Assembly (NCBI RefSeq): GCF_006337125.1
Contig: NZ_CP040887.1
Span: forward strand, 2,914,001-2,978,000
Direction: 5' to 3'
Origin: Serinicoccus chungangensis
GTDB taxonomy: Bacteria; Actinomycetota; Actinomycetes; Actinomycetales; Dermatophilaceae
DNA: 64,000 nt
Part shown: positions 18,042 to 27,006 of the stretch, in pieces
Numbering within the stretch: the stretch's first letter is position 1
Layout of the letters: every line of letters begins with the position of its first letter
Notes under the pieces: model-generated
The model's database searches: none
What the model saw: the letters and a program-made list of their open reading frames with translations, nothing else
What the model was told of the DNA's origin: nothing
Made by a program: the position numbers and the translations under genes

Positions 18042-20329
18042 CGATCCCCGACTTCAGCCAGGTGCCGCTGTCCCCCCACCCCGACCGCCCGCCGCGGAGG
18101 GTCGCTCCCGACCCGTCCGACCCCGCCACCGACGCGTCCGACGCCGCCCCCGCCGCGGGCGGCACGGCATACCCGGACCTGCCCGAGCCGTGGCACACCC
18201 CGGAGCACATCGAGGTCGCCCCGGTCTACGGGCAGGAGGACCTGGCGCCGCTGGACTTCCTGCACACCTGGCCGGGGCTGCCGCCGTTCCTGCGCGGCCC
18301 CTACCCGACGATGTACGTCAACCAGCCGTGGACGATCCGGCAGTACGCCGGCTTCTCGACCGCGCAGGCGTCCAACGCGTTCTACCGCCGCAACCTCGCG
18401 GCCGGGCAGAAGGGGCTCTCGGTCGCCTTCGACCTGGCCACCCACCGCGGCTACGACTCCGACCACCCGCGGGTCGAGGGCGACGTCGGCATGGCGGGGG
18501 TGGCCATCGACTCCATCCTCGACATGCGCCAGCTCTTCGACGGCATCCCGCTGGACCAGATGTCCGTGTCCATGACGATGAACGGCGCCGTCCTGCCGGT
18601 CCTGGCCCTCTACGTCGTCGCCGCGGAGGAGCAGGGGGTGGCGCCGGAGCAGCTCTCGGGGACGATCCAGAACGACATCCTCAAGGAGTTCATGGTCCGC
18701 AACACCTACATCTACCCGCCGGGGCCCTCGATGCGGATCATCTCCGACATCTTCGCCTTCACCAGCGCGCGGATGCCGCGCTTCAACTCGATCTCCATCT
18801 CCGGCTACCACATCCAGGAGGCCGGGGCCACGGCCGACCTGGAGCTCGCCTACACGCTGGCGGACGGCGTGGAGTACCTCCGCGCCGGCCAGGCCGCCGG
18901 TCTCGACGTCGACGCCTTCGCGCCGCGGCTGTCCTTCTTCTGGGGCATCGGCATGAACTTCGCGATGGAGGTCGCCAAGCTGCGGGCCGCCCGGCTGCTC
19001 TGGGCCCGGCTCGTGCAGCGCTCCGGCGCGCACGACCCGAAGTCGCTGTCGCTGCGCACCCACAGCCAGACCTCCGGCTGGTCGCTGACGGCGCAGGACG
19101 TCTACAACAACGTGACCCGCACCTGCATCGAGGCCATGGCCGCGACCCAGGGGCATACCCAGTCCCTGCACACCAACGCCCTGGACGAGGCGATCGCGCT
19201 GCCGACCGACTTCAGCGCGCGCATCGCCCGCAACACCCAGCTCTTCCTGCAGCAGGAGTCCGGCACGACCCGGGTCATCGACCCGTGGGGCGGCAGCGCC
19301 TACGTCGAGCGGCTCACCCACGACCTCGCGCGCGCCGCGTGGGCGCACATCGAGGAGGTCGAGGAGGCCGGGGGTATGGCGTCGGCCATCGAGGCGGGCA
19401 TCCCCAAGATGCGGGTCGAGGAGGCGGCGGCGCGCACGCAGGCGCGCATCGACGGCGGCACCCAGCCGCTCGTCGGGGTCAACCGCTACCCCCTGCTGCA
19501 GCCGGAGGACGAGCTGGCCGACGTGCTCAAGATCGACAACGCGCAGGTCCGGCGCGACCAGCTGGCCAAGCTGGAGCAGCTGCGCGCCGAGCGGGACGAG
19601 GACGCCTGCCGGGCCGCGCTGGCGGCGCTCACCGCGGGCGCACGGGCCGCGACGGAGTCGGGCAGCGAGCCGGACCCGGCCGACCTCTCGCAGAACCTGC
19701 TCGCCCTGGCCATCGACGCGGCCCGCGCGCACGCCACCGTCGGGGAGATCTCGGACGCGATGGAGGAGGTCTTCGGGCGCTACACGGCGCAGGTGCGGAC
19801 CATCAGCGGTGTCTACGCGAAGGAAGCCATGGGATCGACCGGGACGGGATCGCTGCAGCGGACGCTGGCGCTGGTGGAGGAGTTCGAGGCGGCCGAGGGA
19901 CGGCGGCCGCGCATCCTCGTGGCCAAGATGGGCCAGGACGGGCACGACCGCGGGCAGAAGGTCATCGCCACCGCCTTCGCCGACCTGGGCTTCGACGTCG
20001 ACGTGGGCCCGCTCTTCCAGACGCCGGCCGAGGCCGCGCGGCAGGCGGTCGAGGGCGACGTGCACGTCGTGGGGGTGTCCTCGTTGGCGGCCGGCCACCT
20101 CTACCTCGTGCCGGCCCTGCGCCGGGAGCTCGACGAGCTGGGCCGTCCGGACCTGATGATCGTCGTCGGTGGCGTCATCCCGGAGGGGGACATGGCGCAG
20201 CTGCAGGAGCTGGGTGCCGACGCGATCTACCCCCCGGGCACGGTCATCCCCGTCGCCGCCGCCGAGCTCGTGGAGCAGCTGGGTCGGCGCCTGGGCCACG
20301 ACGCGCAGGGGGGTCGCCCGGGTGCCTAG
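18038..20329 (+). CDS. mutB: Methylmalonyl-CoA mutase large (alpha) subunit
   Basis: A 763-residue catalytic subunit. The substrate-channel region [20 protein letters not shown] (about 88-107) and the B12 motif GQDGHDRG with axial His636 are intact. An N-terminal extension of about 45 Pro/Asp/Ala-rich residues precedes the conserved part and contains one GGCATACC octamer. The GTG start overlaps the mutA stop, and the final codons overlap the meaB start by 8 bp, giving a tightly coupled mutA-mutB-meaB operon. This isomerises methylmalonyl-CoA to succinyl-CoA at the end of Val/Ile/odd-chain catabolism. Confidence 0.95.
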   Translation: MTIPDFSQVPLSPHPDRPPRRVAPDPSDPATDASDAAPAAGGTAYPDLPEPWHTPEHIEVAPVYGQEDLAPLDFLHTWPGLPPFLRGPYPTMYVNQPWTIRQYAGFSTAQASNAFYRRNLAAGQKGLSVAFDLATHRGYDSDHPRVEGDVGMAGVAIDSILDMRQLFDGIPLDQMSVSMTMNGAVLPVLALYVVAAEEQGVAPEQLSGTIQNDILKEFMVRNTYIYPPGPSMRIISDIFAFTSARMPRFNSISISGYHIQEAGATADLELAYTLADGVEYLRAGQAAGLDVDAFAPRLSFFWGIGMNFAMEVAKLRAARLLWARLVQRSGAHDPKSLSLRTHSQTSGWSLTAQDVYNNVTRTCIEAMAATQGHTQSLHTNALDEAIALPTDFSARIARNTQLFLQQESGTTRVIDPWGGSAYVERLTHDLARAAWAHIEEVEEAGGMASAIEAGIPKMRVEEAAARTQARIDGGTQPLVGVNRYPLLQPEDELADVLKIDNAQVRRDQLAKLEQLRAERDEDACRAALAALTAGARAATESGSEPDPADLSQNLLALAIDAARAHATVGEISDAMEEVFGRYTAQVRTISGVYAKEAMGSTGTGSLQRTLALVEEFEAAEGRRPRILVAKMGQDGHDRGQKVIATAFADLGFDVDVGPLFQTPAEAARQAVEGDVHVVGVSSLAAGHLYLVPALRRELDELGRPDLMIVVGGVIPEGDMAQLQELGADAIYPPGTVIPVAAAELVEQLGRRLGHDAQGGRPGA

Positions 20330-21473
20330 GCCGGTCGACGTCGACGACCTGGCCCAGGGCGTCACCTCCGGATCGCGCGCGCACCTGGCGCGGGCCATCA
20401 CCCTCGTCGAGTCGACCCACCCGGACCACCGCGCCGCCGCCCGCGACCTGCTGCGCCGGCTCGCGCCACCGACCGGCGAGACGGCGGAGCCGCAGGACGG
20501 TGCCGCCCACGGCACGGCATACCCGCAGGACGGTGCCGACGGGGCGGAGCCGCAGGACGGTGACGCCCACGGCACGGCGTACCCGCAGGAGGATGCCGTC
20601 GTGACCCCTGCCTCGCCCTCGGTGCGCCTCGGCATCTCCGGCGTGCCGGGTGCGGGCAAGTCGACCTTCATCAACGCCCTCGGGCTGCGGCTCATCGACG
20701 AGGGGCACCGGGTCGCGGTGCTGGCCGTCGACCCCTCCTCGGCCCGGTCCGGCGGGTCGATCCTCGGCGACCGCACCCGCATGGGCGAGCTGTCCGCCTC
20801 CCCCGACGCCTTCGTCCGGCCCTCGCCGACCGGTCTGCACCTCGGCGGCGTCGCCCGGGCCACGCGGGAGTCGATGATCGTCGTGGAGGCGGCCGGGTTC
20901 GACGTCGTCGTCGTCGAGACCGTCGGCGTCGGGCAGTCGGAGGTGGCGGTGGCGGAGATGGTCGACACCTTCCTGCTGCTGACCCTGGCGCGCGCCGGCG
21001 ACCAGCTGCAGGGCATCAAGCGCGGCATCCTCGAGATCGCCGACGTCATCGCGGTCAACAAGGCCGACGGCCCGCACGCCGCGGAGGCACGGGGCACGGC
21101 GCGTGAGCTGGCGATCGCGATGCGCCTGCTGAGAGGCGGGGAGGGCGAGCGCCGGGTACCCGTGCTCACCTGCAGCGCCCTGACCATGGACGGCCTCGAC
21201 GAGGTGTGGCGGGCCGTCCTCGACCACCGCGAGCAGGTGGAGCACGGCGTCCCCGGCGGCCTGCAGCGGCGGCGCAGCGACCAGCAGGTGCAGTGGATGT
21301 GGGCGCTCCTGCGGGCCGAGGTCTGGGGTCGCTTCCGTGAGTCGCCGGCGGTCCGGGCCGGGGTGGCGCAGGTGGAGCAGGACATCCGGACCGGTCGGCG
21401 CCAGGCGGTCGACGGGGCCGACGAGGTGCTCCGTGCCTACTGGGGCGAGCTGGGTGGAGCCGGCGACCGCTGA
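20322..21473 (+). CDS. meaB: MeaB/ArgK-type G3E GTPase chaperone of methylmalonyl-CoA mutase
   Basis: A 383-residue MeaB-type GTPase that loads and protects adenosylcobalamin on methylmalonyl-CoA mutase. The P-loop is GVPGAGKST (107-115), Walker B ETVGVGQ (199-205) and the base-recognition NKAD (246-249); the C-terminal dimerisation arm is present. Unusually, residues about 55-91, between the N-terminal helices and the P-loop, are a low-complexity insert made of a duplicated unit ([14 protein letters not shown]). The GTG start lies inside the end of mutB. Position directly after mutAB makes the assignment firm. Confidence 0.92.
   Translation: MPRPVDVDDLAQGVTSGSRAHLARAITLVESTHPDHRAAARDLLRRLAPPTGETAEPQDGAAHGTAYPQDGADGAEPQDGDAHGTAYPQEDAVVTPASPSVRLGISGVPGAGKSTFINALGLRLIDEGHRVAVLAVDPSSARSGGSILGDRTRMGELSASPDAFVRPSPTGLHLGGVARATRESMIVVEAAGFDVVVVETVGVGQSEVAVAEMVDTFLLLTLARAGDQLQGIKRGILEIADVIAVNKADGPHAAEARGTARELAIAMRLLRGGEGERRVPVLTCSALTMDGLDEVWRAVLDHREQVEHGVPGGLQRRRSDQQVQWMWALLRAEVWGRFRESPAVRAGVAQVEQDIRTGRRQAVDGADEVLRAYWGELGGAGDR
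20485..20595. repeat. In-frame duplicated unit inside meaB
   Basis: A unit of about 57 bp beginning GCGGAGCCGCAGGACGGTG and running to GTACCCGCAGGA occurs twice in tandem with few mismatches, encoding the linker insert before the MeaB P-loop. One copy carries GGCATACC; the other has GGCGTACC at the same place. Confidence 0.75.
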
Positions 21474-21508
21474 GGACCGCGCCCAGCGCGTCAGGCGGGT
21501 CGTGCGGT

Positions 21509-22390
21509 TCAGCCCGACACGGTGCCGGCGTCGATCCGTTCACCCAACGAGGTGTCGACCACGACCGGGACGCCGAAGGGGATGACGTCGGCCAGGCGGG
21601 AGACGAGGTCGGCGGTGTCCGGGACCTCGTCGGGGGTGCGGACCTCGACGTGCAGCTCCAGGTGCCTCCAGCTGACGTCGGTCACCTCGGAGTCCGGGAC
21701 CGCGGCGATCCACTCGTCCGCGACCGCCCTCGCGTCCAGGGAGAGGTTGGCCATGTAGACGGTGATGGCGGTGTTGAGCACCAGCGGGATGCTCACCATG
21801 GTCACGGAGATCGCCAGCACCGCCGCCGGCCTGCGCATCGTGCCGTACTTGGTCCGCCCTTCCCGCACGGCTGCTTCGCGGCCCTCGACGGCATACCCGC
21901 AGAAGCTGAAGACCACCGTGCCGGCGAGGACCAGCGCGACCAGGTTGGACAGGAACAGCAGGAGCGCCCCCAGCGCCAGCGCCGTGTGCCCCTCACCCAG
22001 GCAGACGCCTGCCACGGCCAGCGGCGGGACCAGCGAGATGGAGATCGCGACCCCGGGCAGCACCGCCGCGATGTCCCGGCGCGCCAGCGCGACCGCGCCC
22101 GCCGTCCCGGTCGCGACAGCGGCGACGAGGTCGAGCAGCCCCGGGGACGTGCGTCCCATGATCTGGTCGTTGTGCTCGATGTCGAAGGACGTGGGCAGGA
22201 CGAGGGAGGCCACCCACCCGATCGCGACCACCAGGGCCACCCCGGACACGACGAAGAGCAGGGCCTTGGTGCGCCGGCGCTCGATGACACCGAGCGCCAG
22301 GCTCATGATCGGTTGCGACAGCGGGGCGATGATCATGGCACCGATCACCGTGGCCACGGAGTCCGCGAGGACACCGGCGGTGGCGATCAC
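21509..22390 (-). CDS. DUF389 membrane protein (5' end apparently out of frame)
   Basis: The open frame from GTG 22390 encodes 293 residues with the DUF389 core, including ADSVATVIGAMIIAPLSQPI at about 9-28, several hydrophobic helices and a C-terminal soluble tail of about 80 residues. Family members normally start about 45 residues earlier with a soluble segment and a first helix. That segment is present upstream in the same frame but has no start codon before an in-frame TGA (see 22391-22530). The product from GTG 22390 would lack part of its first helix and there is no SD. The gene is therefore either a frameshifted pseudogene or contains a sequence error. DUF389 function is unknown. Confidence 0.7.
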   Translation of the reverse strand: MIATAGVLADSVATVIGAMIIAPLSQPIMSLALGVIERRRTKALLFVVSGVALVVAIGWVASLVLPTSFDIEHNDQIMGRTSPGLLDLVAAVATGTAGAVALARRDIAAVLPGVAISISLVPPLAVAGVCLGEGHTALALGALLLFLSNLVALVLAGTVVFSFCGYAVEGREAAVREGRTKYGTMRRPAAVLAISVTMVSIPLVLNTAITVYMANLSLDARAVADEWIAAVPDSEVTDVSWRHLELHVEVRTPDEVPDTADLVSRLADVIPFGVPVVVDTSLGERIDAGTVSG

Positions 22391-22530
22391 CCCGGAGAGG
22401 AAGAGCAGGGTCCAGAACGCGGACTGCTTGGAGGCGGTGTCCCCGTGGTCGAGGTGGAGGTCACCTGCGAGCTCGTCGAGCGAGCGGCGCTGCGCCCGGG
22501 GATCAGGCGGTCACGCAGTCCATGTGTCAT
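22391..22530 (-). pseudogene. Displaced 5' end of the DUF389 gene (probable 1-bp frameshift)
   Basis: ATG 22530 opens MTHGLRDRLIPG in one frame, while the frame continuous with the DUF389 core reads QRRSLDELAGDLHLDHGD then TASKQSAFWTLLFLSG. Joined, these would form a normal DUF389 N-terminus. Adding one C to the CCCC run of GATCCCCGGG (about 22495-22504 on the plus strand) would connect them. The shift is seen directly; that it inactivates the gene is inference. Confidence 0.6.
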
Positions 22531-22850
22531 GGCCTATGTTCTGCCGGAGGGGACCGACCCTGCAAGACCTGGTCAGGCGTCTCATGCCTGGCTCACCTCG
22601 CAGGCGGCTCCACCACCAGACCTGGCCGTATCTGCTCACCGCCAGCCTGTGCTCGCCGGCACCTCCATCACCCTGCGCGAGGATCTGCAAGCCCGGCGTG
22701 GCCGTCGTGGAGTCGACCGCCACGTCGCCGCGCGCGATGCGCCACCTGCGGGGCGGAGCCGTGGTGGCGTCCCGAGCCAGCACCGCGTCGTCCACATCTC
22801 CTCGAGGCTCGACCCGTGTCATCCACAGGTCGGCGTGTCTCGGCTCATGT
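22531..22850. other. Non-coding stretch between DUF389 and DUF222-HNH genes
   Basis: About 320 bp without a gene I can support. A minus-strand frame (22511-22858, 115 codons) is open but has no SD, no recognisable domain and atypical Arg/Trp-rich composition, so I did not call it. It may hold the promoter of the DUF389 gene. The right end leads into the LexA-type box. Confidence 0.5.
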
Positions 22851-22870
22851 TCGAACACATGTTCTATGAT
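22851..22870 (+). promoter_or_regulatory. LexA-type SOS box overlapping a -10 element
   Basis: TCGAACACATGTTCTA at 22851-22866 matches the actinobacterial LexA consensus (TCGAAC-N4-GTTCGA) except for the last two positions. The core GAAC-ACAT-GTTC is symmetric. TATGAT at 22865-22870, a near-consensus -10, overlaps its right edge, so LexA binding would block RNA polymerase. The DUF222-HNH start follows 62 bp downstream. Confidence 0.7.
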
Positions 22871-22932
22871 GGGAGGAGATCGGCAGCGGAGGCGCCACAG
22901 GGGGTGGCGCCGGCTCGGGAAGGGGGTGCGTC

Positions 22933-25482
22933 GTGGCGACCGTCAGTCCAGCGGACCAGGCGAGAGCGCACTCGCTCCTGCGGCACGCCCTGAGCATGAC
23001 CGGGATGAGCCCGGACTCGGTCGCCGCCGTGGCGCAGGCGGCCCTCGCGGTCGGAGCGGTTGACTCGGGGTCCCCGCTCGAGGCGGCCGCCACCCTCCCT
23101 GCACCTGTCTCCCCCGTCACCGCCAGGCGGATGGTCGACGGCACGGCGCTCACGGCCTCGGTCACTCCCATCTCGGCCGGGGCGGCCGGCCCCTCAGACG
23201 GGTCGACCACTCTCGCCTGGGCGGCCAGCCCCTCAGACGGGTCGACCACTCCCGCCGGGCCCGTCGACCCCCTGGCTGGGTCCACCTCGTCCGCCGCTCG
23301 GCCGGCCGGCCCCCGCGCCGGACGCGCGGTCGACGACCACCTCGCCCGCGCCCGTGCCCTGTTGTCGGTCATCGAGGGTCTGACGCAGACGGCGGCACGT
23401 CTCGACGCCGCCCTCGTCCTGGCCGCCCGGCACCAGACCGCCGCGATCGGGCGGTCCCTGCTCGCCGAGCGCGACATCAGCTCCCTCGAGGACCTCAGCA
23501 CCTCCCAGCGCCTCCGCTGGCGGGCCCGGGCCAAGGCGTTGTCGCGGCACGAGATCGAGGCGGCCACGGGCTGGGGGTCCGGCGAGGTCGTGGACCTGGT
23601 CGGTCTGGCGACCGCCCCGCTGCCGGCAGCTCAGCCGGTGATCGAGGCGATGTCGACCGGTGCCGCTCCCTGGCGCCTGGCGCGCTCGTTCTGGCGGGAC
23701 TGCGGCGCCCTCGCCGCCGACGAGGCCGCGCACGTGGCCGAGGTGCTCTTCGGGACCGATGCCGACACCTGCGCCCCGGAGCGCCTGACTCCCGACGGCA
23801 CGCTCAGCGAGGCCCCGTGGTTCCACCGGGAGTTCCGCGCGGCTCTGCGCCGCGAGGTGACGCGGCTGCAGAGCACCGATCTTGCCGCGGCCAGGGCGGC
23901 CCGGGAAGCAGCCCTGGCCAGCCGGAGCCTGGGCGTCACGATCGACGAGAACGGCACGGGCACCGTGACGCTGCTCGGCTCGGCCCTGCAGGCGACGGCG
24001 ATCGCCGACCGCGTCGACCAGGCGGCGCGCCGCGCGCGGGCCTCCGGGGACGAGCGCACGCTGGCCCGGCTGCGCGCGGACATCGGTCTGGCTCTCTTGA
24101 TGCACGGCACCGTGCTGCCTCCGGACGCGGCGACACCGCCCGGAGCAGCCGGCACGCAGGAGTCGACGAGCGGCACGGGGTTGCACTGGACCCCAGACCT
24201 CGTGCAGATCCTGTCCGGTATGCCGTCGGCCACCCTCCAGGTCGTCGTCCCCTACGCGGCCGTCCACGCGGGACTCACCCCCTCGGCGGCCTCATCCGTC
24301 ACGCGTGCGCCGTCGGACCGCGCCCCGACCAGCGTCGTCACGCCGCCCGACGGCCTCGCCCCGATCCGCAGCAGCACACCAGCGGGTCACCCCACTCCGA
24401 CCCACAGCAGCACACCGCCCGATGGCCCCAGCCCGACCCCCAGCATCTCGCCCTCCGGCGACCCCGCCCCAGACGCCTCCGCGCCAGGACCTCCTTCCCC
24501 ACCCCTGGCAGGTCTCCCTCCGGCAAACGAGCTGTTGACCGTGGGCCAGGTGCTCGGGGCGCACTCCGCCTACCTCTCGGTCGACCAGATCCACGACCTG
24601 GCGCTGCTCCCCGGGACCGTCCTGGAACGGCTTCTCGTCGACCCGGCCGACGGTCGGTGCGTGGAGCGCTCGATCGACCGCTACCGCCCCGATGCGGCGA
24701 TGCGGGCCCAGATCCTCGCCGCGGACGTCACCTGCCGGGCACCCGGCTGCCTGGTGCCCGCGGCATCGTGCCAGCTCGACCACGTCGTCGAGCACGGATC
24801 CCCCGAAGGGATCACGGCCGAGACCAACCTCGCGCCACTGCACGTCGGGCACCACCACCCCAAGACCCTCAAGGCCTGGGACAGCTCACTGGACGAGAAC
24901 CGGGACATGACGTGGACGAGCCTGCTGGGTCGGCTCTACCGAACGCGGTCGCACGACTACCGCCAGTACGCCCACCTCGTCACCGAGGCGTTCGACCGGG
25001 TCCACGGCGCGGCGACCGGGGATGAGGCCGACCGGCTGCCGCAGGTCGACCGGGAGATCCTCCTCGCTCTGGCCTTCCGGGCGGCGGGTGAGGGACTGCA
25101 GGCGGGCGACGACGCCGTGGAACCCGACGAGACCCGGTTCGGAGGCTGGGGCTTCGTGTCCCTCACCCACACCGACGAGCGAGGTATCCGCCGCTCCGGC
25201 CCGAGCGGGACGCTCCTCGCCGAGCGCGCGGCGGCGCAGGCTGCCTCGCAGAACCCCACGGACGCCCAGACCCCTGAGGACCGGGCGACCCACCCCTCTC
25301 CAGACCGGGCGGCCGACCCCTCCCACGATCGTGCGGGCGACCCCTCTCCAGACCAGGTGGCTGACCCCTCCCACGATCGTGGGGCCGACCCCTCCGACGA
25401 TGAGGCGATCGGCACTTCGCCGGATCGGCGCCGTCGGTCGGCGGAGCGCCTGCGCCGCGACGAAGGCCCCCCACCCTTCTGA
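22933..25482 (+). CDS. DUF222 / HNH endonuclease (13E12-like), with expanded low-complexity regions
   Basis: An 849-residue protein, about twice the usual length of this actinobacterial family. The DUF222 helical domain spans about 120-400. A Pro/Thr/Ser-rich insert (about 445-530) precedes the HNH module near 600-645, with CRAPGC, CQLDHVVEH and NLAPLHVGHHHPKT giving the Cys and His-Asn-His pattern. The C-terminal about 75 residues are Asp/Pro/Ser repeats. Another degenerate Ser/Asp-Gly-Ser-Thr repeat lies near 77-115. GTG 22933 has a purine-rich GGGAAGGGGG ahead. The LexA box upstream implies induction on DNA damage, as known for some 13E12 proteins of Mycobacterium tuberculosis. The nuclease target is unknown. 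Confidence 0.85.
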   Translation: MATVSPADQARAHSLLRHALSMTGMSPDSVAAVAQAALAVGAVDSGSPLEAAATLPAPVSPVTARRMVDGTALTASVTPISAGAAGPSDGSTTLAWAASPSDGSTTPAGPVDPLAGSTSSAARPAGPRAGRAVDDHLARARALLSVIEGLTQTAARLDAALVLAARHQTAAIGRSLLAERDISSLEDLSTSQRLRWRARAKALSRHEIEAATGWGSGEVVDLVGLATAPLPAAQPVIEAMSTGAAPWRLARSFWRDCGALAADEAAHVAEVLFGTDADTCAPERLTPDGTLSEAPWFHREFRAALRREVTRLQSTDLAAARAAREAALASRSLGVTIDENGTGTVTLLGSALQATAIADRVDQAARRARASGDERTLARLRADIGLALLMHGTVLPPDAATPPGAAGTQESTSGTGLHWTPDLVQILSGMPSATLQVVVPYAAVHAGLTPSAASSVTRAPSDRAPTSVVTPPDGLAPIRSSTPAGHPTPTHSSTPPDGPSPTPSISPSGDPAPDASAPGPPSPPLAGLPPANELLTVGQVLGAHSAYLSVDQIHDLALLPGTVLERLLVDPADGRCVERSIDRYRPDAAMRAQILAADVTCRAPGCLVPAASCQLDHVVEHGSPEGITAETNLAPLHVGHHHPKTLKAWDSSLDENRDMTWTSLLGRLYRTRSHDYRQYAHLVTEAFDRVHGAATGDEADRLPQVDREILLALAFRAAGEGLQAGDDAVEPDETRFGGWGFVSLTHTDERGIRRSGPSGTLLAERAAAQAASQNPTDAQTPEDRATHPSPDRAADPSHDRAGDPSPDQVADPSHDRGADPSDDEAIGTSPDRRRRSAERLRRDEGPPPF
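25286..25405. repeat. 48-bp in-frame repeats in the DUF222-HNH C-terminus
   Basis: Near-identical 48-bp blocks containing GACCCCTCCCACGATCGT alternate with GACCCCTCTCCAGACC and encode an Asp-Pro-Ser-rich tail. The period and style resemble the 48-bp repeat inside the tandem kinase gene at 29672-29767. Confidence 0.7.
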
Positions 25483-25606
25483 GCAGACGGCGGTGGACGG
25501 CCCACGCGGCGAGGGCCAGGCCCCACCCCGGCTCTCACCACCCTTCAACGCCCGTGGACACCGTCGACCCAGGTCGATGAGCAGGCTGCCCACACCCACG
25601 GTGGAT

Positions 25607-26116
25607 TCAGGGCTGGTGGACCGGCGACACCCCTTCGCCCGCATAGGTCACGACCTGACCCGGACGGATCTGCGTGCCCCGCCGCATGACGACCTCACCG
25701 TCGACCTCGACCTCGCCGTTCTCGATGACCATGCGCGCCATGGCGCCGTCGGGCACGAGACCGGCCAGCTTGAGCAGCTGACCCAGCCGGATGCTCTGGT
25801 CCCGGATCGGCACGGTGGGGACCCCCTCACCCTCCGCCCCCTCGACGAGGTCGGCGTGCTCGGGGTGACGCGCGAGGTAGTCCGGCACGAACGGGCAGGT
25901 GGGACGGACGTGCAGGCCCTCGGCGCGCGCATACTGCAGGGCCTCCTCGACCAGGCGACCACCGAGGCCCCGGCCGCGGGCAGCGGGGTCGACCACGGTG
26001 TGCAGGAGGTCGATGACGTCGCCGTCGATCAGCTCGTAGGACAGGTAGCCGAGCGAGCGGGCACCGTCCTGGGCTTCCCAACGGCTCCGGTCGGCGAGAT
26101 GGACGATCTGCGTCAT
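25607..26116 (-). CDS. GNAT-S4 fusion: N-acetyltransferase with C-terminal S4 RNA-binding domain
   Basis: A 169-residue single frame joining two small domains. Residues 1-95 match the short YjdJ-type GNAT family, with the acetyl-CoA loop VVDPAARGRGLGGRLVEEAL and the family tail PTCPFVPDYLARHPEHADLV. Residues about 112-158 match an S4 RNA-binding domain of the YaaA/RlbA type (IRLGQLLKLAGLVPDGAMAR then GEVEVDGEVVMRRGTQIRPG). In most bacteria these are separate proteins. The function of the pair is unknown; the fusion suggests an acetyltransferase acting on ribosome- or RNA-bound substrate. ATG 26116 lies 6 nt after TACCCT, so it is probably leaderless. An upstream extension to 26197 reads as non-coding. 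Confidence 0.82.
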   Translation of the reverse strand: MTQIVHLADRSRWEAQDGARSLGYLSYELIDGDVIDLLHTVVDPAARGRGLGGRLVEEALQYARAEGLHVRPTCPFVPDYLARHPEHADLVEGAEGEGVPTVPIRDQSIRLGQLLKLAGLVPDGAMARMVIENGEVEVDGEVVMRRGTQIRPGQVVTYAGEGVSPVHQP

Positions 26117-26122
26117 GGGTCC

Positions 26123-26128
26123 AGGGTA
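26123..26128 (-). promoter_or_regulatory. Putative -10 box (TACCCT) overlapping a GGCATACC octamer
   Basis: On the minus strand GGCATACCCT is followed after GGACCC by the ATG at 26116. This is the second case, after 9183-9188, in which the repeated octamer overlaps a TANNNT box of a leaderless gene. Confidence 0.35.
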
Positions 26129-26162
26129 TGCCGCTCGACGCGGGGGGAGGACGTGCGCCGGC

Positions 26163-26936
26163 TCAGAGCCAGCCCACCCGGCCGGCGAGAGCGGCATACC
26201 CGACGAAGGCGACGACGTCGAGCAGCGTGTGCGCCACGACCAACGGCATGACCCTGCGGGTGCGCGTGTAGAACCACCCGAGGATGACCCCCATCGCGAC
26301 GTTGCCGACGAACCCGCCGAAGCCCTGGTAGAGGTGGTAGCTCCCCCGCAGCACCGCCGACGTCAGGATGATGGTCCACGTCGACCAGCCCGCCTGCGCC
26401 CACCGGGTGAAGAGGTAGCCGACCGCGATGACCTCCTCCACCACCGAGTTCTGGATCGCGGCGAGGACCAGCACGGGGACGGCCCACCACACGGACGGCA
26501 GGTTGGCGGGGGCGACCGTCGTGTTGACCCCGAGCTCGCGGGCCAGGAGATAGAGCCCGAGCCCGGGTATGCCGATCACCGCGGCGAGCATCGTCCCCTG
26601 CGCGAGGTCGCGGACGGGTCGGGTGCGGTCGAGACCGAGCAGCCGCCACGGTCGGGCCACGTCACGGCCCAGCAGGTGGAGGGCGAGCACGACCGGCACG
26701 AGCGCCAGCGCGATGCCGACGAGCTGGTAGGCGAGGTCGATCCACGGCTGGTCGGGGGCCGCGCTGGTGTTCATGCTGGTGGTCTGCGCCGACAGGCCAC
26801 CGGGCGCGGTCAGCTTGCGCGTGATGCTGAGGACCGACCACAGGGCGGAGGCGCCGAGACTCACCCCCAGGACGAGCAGCGTCTCGGTCAGCAGGCTGCG
26901 CCGTGGCAGGTCGGTCGGTGGAGGGCGAGGGTCCAC
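26163..26936 (-). CDS. CPBP-family intramembrane metalloprotease
   Basis: A 257-residue polytopic membrane protein with the CPBP (CAAX protease/bacteriocin-processing, Abi) signature. It has EEVIAVGYLF near residue 163 (the paired Glu of motif 1), RGSYHLYQGFGGF (motif 2, with His) and HTLLDVVAF near the C-terminus (motif 3). Family members cleave within or near membranes; a specific substrate is not known. GTG 26936 lies 6 nt after TAGCCT, again a leaderless layout. The neighbours do not indicate a bacteriocin cluster. Confidence 0.85.
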   Translation of the reverse strand: MDPRPPPTDLPRRSLLTETLLVLGVSLGASALWSVLSITRKLTAPGGLSAQTTSMNTSAAPDQPWIDLAYQLVGIALALVPVVLALHLLGRDVARPWRLLGLDRTRPVRDLAQGTMLAAVIGIPGLGLYLLARELGVNTTVAPANLPSVWWAVPVLVLAAIQNSVVEEVIAVGYLFTRWAQAGWSTWTIILTSAVLRGSYHLYQGFGGFVGNVAMGVILGWFYTRTRRVMPLVVAHTLLDVVAFVGYAALAGRVGWL

Positions 26937-26942
26937 TCCCCC

Positions 26943-26948
26943 AGGCTA
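26943..26948 (-). promoter_or_regulatory. Putative -10 box (TAGCCT), leaderless start of the CPBP protease gene
   Basis: On the minus strand TAGCCT is followed by GGGGGA and the GTG at 26936. No SD is visible. Confidence 0.4.
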
Positions 26949-27006
26949 GGTGCCCGCGCCCTCATACCCGCGCTCGGTCCTGACGGGCACTCCGCGCGGG
27001 AGGACC

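Noticed and set aside
22511..22858. 115-codon minus-strand frame between DUF389 and DUF222-HNH
   Set aside because: No SD, no domain, atypical composition, and it runs through the LexA-type promoter region and the DUF389 5' segment.
26163..26936. Bacteriocin-processing role for the CPBP protease
   Set aside because: No bacteriocin precursor, immunity or transporter gene lies next to it.
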